Below, piece by piece: positions 1 through 4,995 of a DNA stretch of 5,600 nucleotides. Made by a program: the position numbers and the translations under genes. This DNA is from Deltaproteobacteria bacterium (GTDB lineage: Bacteria > Desulfobacterota > Desulfobulbia > Desulfobulbales > Desulfobulbaceae), in NCBI GenBank assembly GCA_024277485.1, contig JAJRVA010000242.1, forward strand, positions 1 through 5,600. The letters run 5' to 3'. The notes under the pieces were generated by a model that was not told the origin of the DNA, did not search any database, and saw only the letters and a list, made by a program, of their open reading frames with translations. Position 1 is the first letter of the stretch. Every line of letters begins with the position of its first letter.

Positions 1-1
1 G

Positions 2-787
2 CAGAAACTCATTTACAAAAAAATCGGGGCCAGGCTGCTGGCCTTTTTCGGCGGCAACCTGCAGATCATGGGTATCGGCGGCGCGGCAATCAACCCGGCG
101 GTGGAGTCCTTCCTGCGCGATGCCGGCTTCCCCTACATTGTCGGTTACGGCCTGACGGAAACAGCGCCCCTGCTTGCCGGCGGACCGCAGGGCGACAGGA
201 GCATCGTCATCGGCTCCACCGGCAAACCGGTCCCTCACGTTGAAATCAGGATAGACGCCCCGGATCCGGAGACAGGAGTTGGTGAAATTCTGGCCAGGGG
301 ACCCAACGTCATGCAGGGATACTGGAATGATGATGAGGCAACCAGCGAAACATTCACTGACGAAGGCTGGATCCGTACCGGTGACCTGGGTATTATTGAT
401 GAAAACGGCAACCTGCACATCAAGGGACGTTCAAAATCAGTTATTGTCCTTGCCAGCGGCGAGAATATTTATCCCGAGGCAATTGAACATAAACTCAACT
501 CATATCCCTTTGTCGTCGAGGCCCTCGTCCTTGAAAACAACGGCCTGCTTGAGGCGTGGGTCTATCCGGATTACGAGTATATTGACGCTGAAACAGTAGG
601 GCAGAGCAGACTTCAGAGACACGAGTACATCACTGCCCAACTTGATCAGATGCGCAGCGAGGTCAACGATCAACTGCCCATCACCTCCAGGCTGTCCAGG
701 GTCATAGAACGGAGGGAACCGTTCATCAAAACCGCAACCCATAAAATAAAAAGATACCTCTACTCGCAGAGAAACATGGGCGAATAA
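2..787 (+). CDS. AMP-forming long-chain acyl-CoA ligase (ANL superfamily), C-terminal part, 5' truncated by the window edge
   Basis: The frame is open from base 2 to the TAA at 785-787, so 261 residues are visible and the N-terminal part lies outside the window. The first in-frame ATG (68) is internal, because conserved sequence precedes it. Members of this family activate fatty or other carboxylic acids with ATP to an acyl-adenylate and then transfer the acyl group to CoA. Motifs by visible residue: GIGGAA at 24-29; GYGLTE (ATP/AMP-binding A5) at 48-53; GEILARGPNVMQGYW near 94-107; the adenine/ribose-binding TGD at 126-128; the hinge GRSKS at 142-146, followed by GENIYPEAIE; and KTATHKIKR near 243-251, where the Lys at 248 is the expected A10 catalytic lysine. 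The wording resembles the FAA1/FadD-like long-chain group, but the substrate cannot be read from this end. Small differences from consensus are Ser at the hinge position where Asp is frequent, and His before the catalytic Lys where Gly is usual. The gene is convergent with the minus-strand genes. Six T follow the stop, but I see no stem before them. Confidence 0.93.
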   Translation, partial: QKLIYKKIGARLLAFFGGNLQIMGIGGAAINPAVESFLRDAGFPYIVGYGLTETAPLLAGGPQGDRSIVIGSTGKPVPHVEIRIDAPDPETGVGEILARGPNVMQGYWNDDEATSETFTDEGWIRTGDLGIIDENGNLHIKGRSKSVIVLASGENIYPEAIEHKLNSYPFVVEALVLENNGLLEAWVYPDYEYIDAETVGQSRLQRHEYITAQLDQMRSEVNDQLPITSRLSRVIERREPFIKTATHKIKRYLYSQRNMGE

Positions 788-1083
788 TTTTTTCCGACCC
801 GTCCCGGCCAGTTGTAATACAAAAATGTGTGCGTGCTCCCCCGCCTGTCTGACACACCTGCAGACTGAATAAATTTCTGTATCTCCGGAGTTAGGTCTGT
901 CCGTGCAGCATTCCTTGAACAGCGTGTCAGGACTCCCTCTTTTCCGTGCAGGTTTCTGTTGGTGGGAGCGTTCATCACGCTCCAGACAGTGCCGTCATAG
1001 TGCAGGATGGTCCCCTTGTTGCCCACCGCAAAAACTGGAGTCATACACCTCAACGTTCCCCTTAAGTTTACTCCCGACTGCAA
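760..1083 (-). pseudogene. Relic of a secreted repeat protein (VFAVG..GTILHYDG repeat, beta-propeller-like)
   Basis: A minus-strand frame with a TTG as its only possible start at 1083 ends with TAG at 760-762, inside the acyl-CoA ligase gene on the other strand. The part at 943-1035 reads VFAVGNKGTILHYDG, then TVWSVMNAPTNRNLHG. This is a clear single unit of a repeat of about 40 residues, common in large secreted or surface proteins of deltaproteobacteria and thought to form propeller-like folds. Part of the preceding unit survives as NLRG, which lies 38 residues before the NLHG at the end. The usual VWGSSATD link between NLxG and VFAVG is garbled and one residue short. After NLHG the frame loses all resemblance to the family. 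There is no signal peptide and no recognisable ribosome site, and a stop lies upstream in frame. I read it as a decayed fragment of a once longer gene. A short live gene is unlikely. Confidence 0.55.
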
Positions 1084-1170
1084 TCCTGCCGGCCGGTCGA
1101 CAAACCTACCAAAGCAATCTGACCTGGTCCGGTAAAATCAGCCGAGTACACGGAAAATAAGGGAAAGAGG

Positions 1171-1207
1171 TCCTGTAAAAAGTCGAAAAAGGGCTTAAAA
1201 TACAGGA
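1171..1207. repeat. Inverted repeat TCCTGTA / TACAGGA
   Basis: TCCTGTA at 1171-1177 and TACAGGA at 1201-1207 are perfect 7-base inverted repeats with a 23-base A-rich spacer. The left arm overlaps GGTCCTG (1169-1175), which is also exactly complementary to CAGGACC at 1220-1226, part of the tRNA-proximal hairpin. The pairings 1171-1177 with 1201-1207 and 1169-1175 with 1220-1226 therefore exclude each other. The arms are short and function is unknown. Confidence 0.35.
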
Positions 1208-1249
1208 AAAATGCTATATCAGGACCCCTTTTGCGAGAATCCCTGATAT
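1207..1249 (-). terminator. Rho-independent terminator-like hairpin downstream of tRNA-Arg
   Basis: Reading leftward from the tRNA, ATATCAGG (1249-1242) is followed after 18 bases by its exact complement CCTGATAT (1223-1216), and then by AGCATTTTT, with five T at 1211-1207. The stem is 8 base pairs but AT-containing, and the loop is long for a classical terminator. It sits 5 bases past the encoded CCA, so it could end the tRNA transcript and supply a stem for 3' trimming. The position is convincing and the strength is only moderate. Confidence 0.5.
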
Positions 1250-1253
1250 TAAC

Positions 1254-1330
1254 TGGCGCGCCCGGAGGGATTCGAACCCCCGGCCCTCGGATTCGAAGTC
1301 CGATGCTCTATCCAGCTGAGCTACGGGCGC
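1254..1330 (-). tRNA. tRNA-Arg(TCG), with encoded CCA
   Basis: The minus strand folds into a complete 77-nt cloverleaf. The acceptor stem GCGCCCG (1330-1324) pairs perfectly with CGGGCGC. The D arm is GCTC/GAGC. The anticodon stem TCGGA/TCCGA closes the 7-base loop CTTCGAA. The variable loop has 5 bases. The T stem GGGGG/CCCTC encloses TTCGAAT. Discriminator G is at 1257 and CCA at 1256-1254. The anticodon TCG (1296-1294) reads CGA, so the tRNA is arginine-specific. Every stem is paired, with a single G-T pair in the T stem, so the gene looks functional. It lies 81 bases downstream of the site-2 protease on the same strand, with its own promoter-like sequence between. Confidence 0.97.
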
Positions 1331-1368
1331 ATGGGAAAACAGAAAGCTGAAAGAATTCTTCCAGGTTC

Positions 1369-1397
1369 ATGATAAGCAAAATGACCGTGTTGCGCAA
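1369..1397 (-). promoter_or_regulatory. Possible sigma70-type promoter for tRNA-Arg
   Basis: On the minus strand, TTGCGC (1397-1392) and TATCAT (1374-1369) are separated by exactly 17 bases. The -10 matches TATAAT at 5 of 6 positions and the -35 matches TTGACA at 3 of 6. The predicted start lies about 30 bases before the mature tRNA 5' end, a normal leader for RNase P processing. The -35 lies inside the 8-base palindrome TTGCGCAA (1390-1397). This is inferred from sequence and spacing only. Confidence 0.4.
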
Positions 1398-1411
1398 TGC
1401 TGTTTCACTGT

Positions 1412-2032
1412 TCAGCCGAGCAGCAGGTTGTTGGCAAAAGTGATAATCGGCATGATGACTCTGGAAATAATGCCAAGGTAGAACAGGATAAGCAGCAGGA
1501 TAAAGCCAAACGGCTCGAGTTTCTCATAGCTCCTGGCCATGTCCGGCGGAAGGAGGCCCATCAGCACCTTTGATCCGTCAAGCGGCGGGATGGGCAGGCA
1601 GTTGAACACGGCCAGCATGACATTGATCCAGACGCTCGCCACCAGCATGCCGGCAACCGGTTTGAGGATAAACATGGGCAGCGCCGGCGCCAGGAGCAGC
1701 AGCTTGACCAGGATGGCGCTCGCCACGGCCAGCACCAGGTTCGCTCCCGGACCGGCCAGGGCAACCAGGAGCATGCCTTTCTGCGGGTCCTTGAAATAAC
1801 GCGGGTTGACCGGTACCGGCCTGGCCCAGCCGATCTTCATGATGATAAACGCGATCACCCCCAGGGGATCCAGGTGCTTGAGCGGATTCAAGGTCAGGCG
1901 GCCCGCATTTTTTGCCGTGGGATCGCCAAGGTTCCAGGCAACATATCCATGCGCCAGTTCATGGAACGTCACAGCAAACAGAAACGGCGGCGCCAGAACA
2001 ACAATCTGCAGAATTATATGATTTATATCCAT
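1412..2032 (-). CDS. Site-2 protease family zinc metalloprotease (M50B), compact membrane form
   Basis: This is an integral-membrane zinc protease of 206 residues that cuts substrates within the lipid bilayer. The active-site helix carries HELAH at residues 24-28 (HExxH, two zinc ligands and the catalytic Glu). The third ligand, Asp152, lies in NCLPIPPLDG (144-153). Family landmarks between them are GRLTLNPLKHLDPLG (44-58), GWARPVPVNPRYF (68-80) and ALAGPGANL (91-99). Hydrophobic segments fall near 7-33, 57-70, 86-118, 125-145 and 172-200. There is no PDZ or CBS domain, so this is the short YwhC-like type rather than RseP or SpoIVFB. Substrates of this subgroup are largely unknown and the sequence names none. 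The ATG at 2032 leaves a normal N-terminus directly before the first membrane segment. The ribosome site is poor: only GAG, 10 bases upstream. The gene follows the tRNA nucleotidyltransferase fusion on the same strand after 190 bases, an order I recall from related delta-type genomes. Confidence 0.93.
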   Translation of the reverse strand: MDINHIILQIVVLAPPFLFAVTFHELAHGYVAWNLGDPTAKNAGRLTLNPLKHLDPLGVIAFIIMKIGWARPVPVNPRYFKDPQKGMLLVALAGPGANLVLAVASAILVKLLLLAPALPMFILKPVAGMLVASVWINVMLAVFNCLPIPPLDGSKVLMGLLPPDMARSYEKLEPFGFILLLILFYLGIISRVIMPIITFANNLLLG

Positions 2033-2125
2033 CTGTTATATACTCATTTTTCATAATGGCCCGGAATGGTTCCATACCCGACCCGGCGGAAGAGAACATC
2101 ATCTTTTCACAGTATAATCAGCATT

Positions 2126-2143
2126 GCCCCTAAGTACAGGGGC
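2126..2143. repeat. Hairpin GCCCCT-N6-AGGGGC
   Basis: GCCCCT (2126-2131) and AGGGGC (2138-2143) are perfect inverted repeats around the six-base loop AAGTAC, giving a GC-rich 6-bp stem. On the plus strand a T5 run (2152-2156) follows after 8 bases, too far for an ideal terminator. On the minus strand no T run follows. It lies directly upstream of the possible -10 of the protease gene, so an operator or an mRNA 3'-end stem is as likely as a terminator. Confidence 0.45.
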
Positions 2144-2195
2144 CGGTGGAATTTTTATGGATTCAGGTCAACGTCAGGGGTGGATCAGACACAAT

Positions 2196-2219
2196 ACCGG
2201 GCTTGCGGCAGCTTCCGGT
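2196..2219 (-). terminator. Possible terminator hairpin after the fusion gene
   Basis: Three bases past the stop codon on the minus strand, ACCGG (2219-2215) and GCT (2212-2210), separated by a two-base bulge, pair with AGC (2203-2201) and CCGGT (2200-2196) around a six-base loop. The sequence that follows, ATTGTGTCTG, is only mildly T-rich, so intrinsic termination would be weak. It may instead protect the mRNA 3' end. Confidence 0.35.
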
Positions 2220-2222
2220 TCA

Positions 2223-4898
2223 TCACTTCTCAAGCGGGTAGTTGTCCCGGATAAACTGCATGGCCTCCTCATGGGAGGTGATCTCGCCGTTCAGCTGCCC
2301 CTCGATCAGATGGTTCAGCATGGCCCTGTATTCCGGACCAGGCGCATAGCCCATTTCCTGCAGGTCATTCCCGCTGACCAGGGGCTGCACCCCCTCAAGT
2401 TGGGTCACGTAGCGCGACACCGCCTTCTGAATATGCTTTTTCCTCGCAATGGCCATGAGGTACAGGAGCCCTTCATTCTCCAGGTCCCGCAGGAGCCAGT
2501 AGATTTCACTGGGCTTCATATAGGGTCTGTGCAGCATATCCAGGGCAATCCTGTCTGCCTCCACCTTCTGGCGGACAAGATTTTTCTCCAGCCTCTTAAA
2601 GAGTTCAAAACGTCTGCAGAAGTTGATCAGCTCCCTGACCCGGGAGCGGCTCATAATGGCTAACAGATACACCTTCCAGGGTTCCAGCGACTCGTCAAGG
2701 TACATCAGCTTGAACCAGGAAACAGCCCGGCTGGCCTGGGTAAGGACATGGACAAAACGCCTGTCAACCTTGAGATTCGGCTTCAGGTCCGGCCAGAGAA
2801 ACTGAAAAAGATCAAACGATGCCATCCGCTTAAGGGCCGGCACCGGGTTGTCCTCTGACAGGATCAGGCGCAGCTCGGTAAAGAAACGCGGTCCGAAAAA
2901 ACGGTCGAACAGCTTCATGCGCACCGCGTTCTTGATCAGCTTTTCCGTGTGTTTGGCAATCTTGAAATCAAGACGCTGCTCAAAACGGATGGCCCGGAAA
3001 ATGCGGGTCGGATCCTCGACAAAGCTCAGGTTGTGCAGCACGCTTATCCGGTGCCGCTTCAGGTCGTTCTGGCTGTTGAAAAAGTCCACCAGGGTGCCGA
3101 ACCGGTCCGGGTTCAGGTGGATGGCCATGGCGTTGATGGTAAAATCGCGCCGATACAGGTCCAGCTTGATAGAGGAGAGTTCAACCGTGGGCATGGCCGC
3201 GGGATACTCGTAATACTCCAGCCGTGCGGTCGCGATATCTATACGCATGCCGTCGTGCAGGATGACCGTGGCCGTGCCGAATTTCCTGTGGGTCCTGACC
3301 GCCGCATCCAGTTCTTCCGCAAGTACCTTGGCAAACCTGATCCCCTCTCCCTCAATGACAATGTCCACGTCAAGATTCTTGATATGCAGCAGGACATCCC
3401 TTACAAAACCACCCACAACAAAGGCGTGGAACTGCATTCGTTCCGCAACCTCGCCGATGCGGCGCAGCAGGATGAGGATATCCCGGTCAAGCTGGTCGGC
3501 CAGCATGGCCGCCAGGTTGCGGGTCCTGATCACCGAGGGCTGCTCATCTTCATGCAGAAGATTCCTGGGCAGATGAGACGGGTCATTCACCAGCAGGTTC
3601 AGCAGGTCTGTCCTGGTAATAACTCCCTGCACCTTGTTCCGCTCCACGACCGGGATGAGTCGCTGCCGGTGCCCGATGATCAGCTCCTGGATGTCCGCCA
3701 GGGTCGCGGTCGACGTAAGTGTTGCTATCTCCGTTGTCATGTAGTCGCCCACCGGCAGGTGACCAAGCTTATGAAAGATAGCCTTTTCAACCACTCGCCT
3801 GGAGATCATGCCGAGGATATCGGGCGGCGAATTGGCATCCGTACTGTCCGTGTCGCCGGAGATAACCGGCAGAACGGTTATATTGTAGCGGGTGAGCAGG
3901 TCATTGGCCTCGTTTATGGTGATATCCGGCGTAATGGTGATGACCGGGGACGACATGATTTCACCGGCAATGGCCCGCGGCTGGACATACCTGTGCAGCA
4001 GGTGCACCAGGTGCTCTTCCGCCTCAAAGAGGGTCATGTTTTTTACAGTGGCGGATGCGGCGGATGCGTGGCCGCCGCCACCGAAATCCCTGGCCACCTG
4101 GCCGACATTGACCTCCGGGATCCGGCTGCGGGCAATCAGGTAAATCCTCTCGCCCATACAGACCAGTCCGAAGAGCACATCCAGGTTCTCCATGACCATA
4201 AGCCGATGGAGAATGACGGCAAAGCTGTCCACATACTCCTGCAGGGTCAGCTTGGTGATAACAATCTCAATGGACTGGATAGTGTAGGTGGTTGCGTTTT
4301 TCAGGAGATTGCCAAGCATGCCGACCTGCCGGGCTGACAGGTCCTGGGACACAAACTGTGAGATAATATCGAGATTGGCGCCATGTCCCAGAAGCCAGGC
4401 GGCGGCCTGCAGGTCTTCCGCGGTCGTGCTTGCATGCATGAAGGAACCTGTATCCTCGTAGATGCCCAGGGCCAGGAGCGTTGCCTCGTCCCGGCTCAGA
4501 TCAACCCCCCGCTCCTTGAAAAGTCGTGTGAATATCGTGGAGGTGGAGCCAAACGGCTCAACGACCTCCCGGTCCCCCTTTATATCGCCTGACGAGTCCG
4601 GATGGTGATCGTACAGGTGTACCTCGATGCCGGGGTTCCGCAGGCATTCCTGCAGTTTTCCCAGCCGGTTCGGCTGTCTGGTGTCCACAACGATCAGGCG
4701 GCTGACTTCCTCCAGCCTGATGTGCTTCAAACGTTTGAAGGTGTAGAGATCCTGAAATTCCTGGGCAAGAAAATCCCGCAACCCTTTTTCCTGGGAACCG
4801 GCAAAGACAAGTTCCGCCTCTGGATAGAATTTTTTTGCCGCCACCATGGAGGCCAGGGCATCAAAATCCGCATTCAGGTGTGAGGTTATGATCTCCAT
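2223..4898 (-). CDS. DHH phosphoesterase - CBS pair - tRNA nucleotidyltransferase/poly(A) polymerase fusion (probable A-adding or CCA-adding enzyme)
   Basis: An 891-residue cytoplasmic protein with three modules. (1) DHH/DHHA1 phosphoesterase, about 1-305: HLNADFDALAS (7-17, with metal-binding Asp11 and Asp13), VVDTR (70-74), the DHH triad (97-99), EDTGSF (148-153) and GGGGH (273-277). All expected metal and substrate residues are present, as in NrnA-like enzymes that hydrolyse short oligonucleotides. (2) Two CBS motifs, about 313-374 and 383-436, a typical adenine-nucleotide-binding pair. (3) Class II nucleotidyltransferase, about 485-891: VVGGFVRD (494-501), the metal pair LDVDIVIEG (509-517; Asp510, Asp512), RRDFTINAMA (583-592), EDPTRIFRAIRF (628-639), and a C-terminal tail with PLVSGNDLQEMGYAPGPEYR (839-858). 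This module adds C and/or A to tRNA 3' ends. Same-architecture proteins exist in Aquifex and Geobacter, where CC- and A-adding activities are split between enzymes, so A-addition is my first guess; poly(A) polymerase activity cannot be excluded. ATG 4898 is the only sensible start, because motif I begins six residues later. No Shine-Dalgarno sequence precedes it. Confidence 0.95.
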   Translation of the reverse strand: MEIITSHLNADFDALASMVAAKKFYPEAELVFAGSQEKGLRDFLAQEFQDLYTFKRLKHIRLEEVSRLIVVDTRQPNRLGKLQECLRNPGIEVHLYDHHPDSSGDIKGDREVVEPFGSTSTIFTRLFKERGVDLSRDEATLLALGIYEDTGSFMHASTTAEDLQAAAWLLGHGANLDIISQFVSQDLSARQVGMLGNLLKNATTYTIQSIEIVITKLTLQEYVDSFAVILHRLMVMENLDVLFGLVCMGERIYLIARSRIPEVNVGQVARDFGGGGHASAASATVKNMTLFEAEEHLVHLLHRYVQPRAIAGEIMSSPVITITPDITINEANDLLTRYNITVLPVISGDTDSTDANSPPDILGMISRRVVEKAIFHKLGHLPVGDYMTTEIATLTSTATLADIQELIIGHRQRLIPVVERNKVQGVITRTDLLNLLVNDPSHLPRNLLHEDEQPSVIRTRNLAAMLADQLDRDILILLRRIGEVAERMQFHAFVVGGFVRDVLLHIKNLDVDIVIEGEGIRFAKVLAEELDAAVRTHRKFGTATVILHDGMRIDIATARLEYYEYPAAMPTVELSSIKLDLYRRDFTINAMAIHLNPDRFGTLVDFFNSQNDLKRHRISVLHNLSFVEDPTRIFRAIRFEQRLDFKIAKHTEKLIKNAVRMKLFDRFFGPRFFTELRLILSEDNPVPALKRMASFDLFQFLWPDLKPNLKVDRRFVHVLTQASRAVSWFKLMYLDESLEPWKVYLLAIMSRSRVRELINFCRRFELFKRLEKNLVRQKVEADRIALDMLHRPYMKPSEIYWLLRDLENEGLLYLMAIARKKHIQKAVSRYVTQLEGVQPLVSGNDLQEMGYAPGPEYRAMLNHLIEGQLNGEITSHEEAMQFIRDNYPLEK

Positions 4899-4905
4899 AG
4901 TATGG

Positions 4906-4933
4906 ATTATACCCTACTGTCTCTTCAGCGCAA
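4906..4933 (-). promoter_or_regulatory. Probable promoter of the fusion gene, implying a leaderless or nearly leaderless mRNA
   Basis: On the minus strand an exact TATAAT (4911-4906) lies seven bases before the ATG. TTGCGC (4933-4928, 3 of 6 matches to TTGACA) stands 16 bases upstream of it. Transcription from this -10 would start at about 4899-4897, at or beside the A of the start codon. No purine-rich ribosome site lies between the -10 and the ATG, which fits a leaderless start. Confidence 0.5.
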
Positions 4934-4948
4934 AATGATTCCGTCCGC

Positions 4949-4977
4949 CATGGCCGCCCTGCGGGGCGCCCGACAAC
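4949..4977 (-). terminator. GC-rich hairpin between transporter and fusion gene (weak terminator candidate)
   Basis: Just past the transporter stop, CGCCC and GGGCG pair around the loop TGCG, and the stem can extend by GG/CC beyond one C-C mismatch. On the minus strand the next T run (TTTT) comes only some 15 bases later, so this is not a standard intrinsic terminator. It may separate the transporter transcript from the downstream promoter. Confidence 0.25.
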
Positions 4978-4995
4978 GGATCCAGGAGGGTCGCT

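Larger units (their letters stand above)
788..1253. other. Intergenic stretch without an intact gene
   Basis: This stretch of about 466 bases separates the acyl-CoA ligase stop from the tRNA 3' end. Its left two thirds hold the decayed repeat-protein fragment. The AT-rich right part (about 1140-1253) holds several short inverted repeats described separately. A minor near-palindrome, TTGTA-A-TACAA, is at 812-822. I see no transposase remnant, no copy of the tRNA 3' end that could be an attachment site, and no convincing plus-strand gene. Confidence 0.6.
2033..2222. other. Intergenic leader region with hairpins and a possible promoter for the protease gene
   Basis: The 190 bases between the fusion gene and the protease gene hold a hairpin just past the fusion gene stop, a strong symmetric hairpin at 2126-2143, and a TATACT (-10-like) at 2116-2111 on the minus strand. 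That -10 would give the protease mRNA a leader of roughly 70 bases. No good -35 stands at the right distance; 17 bases upstream is CTGTAC, inside the hairpin. I see no known riboswitch. Confidence 0.4.

Noticed and set aside
903..1160. An 85-codon plus-strand frame in the spacer left of the tRNA
   Set aside because: It is opposite the repeat-protein relic, with Ser/Pro/Cys-rich low-quality sequence and no ribosome site. The recognisable signal is on the minus strand.
1254..1330. Reading the tRNA anticodon as TTC (Glu), GAA (Phe) or CGA
   Set aside because: The 7-base loop CTTCGAA is closed by a perfect 5-bp stem, which places TCG at positions 34-36. This is arginine.
1959..2102. A 47-codon minus-strand frame beginning ATGATG just past the possible -10 of the protease gene and overlapping its start
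   Set aside because: Its second half is merely the protease gene read out of frame (Cys/Ala/Val-rich). There is no ribosome site and no recognisable motif, so a leader peptide is not supported.
2124..2663. A 179-codon plus-strand frame crossing the fusion gene 3' end
   Set aside because: Most of it is antisense to the conserved C-terminal tail of the nucleotidyltransferase, and it has no family resemblance.
2949..4337. A 462-codon open frame on the plus strand, opposite the fusion gene
   Set aside because: It is antisense to a gene with unmistakable domains throughout. Its product is rich in His, Arg, Gly and Gln with no recognisable motif, as expected of a mirror frame in GC-rich coding DNA.
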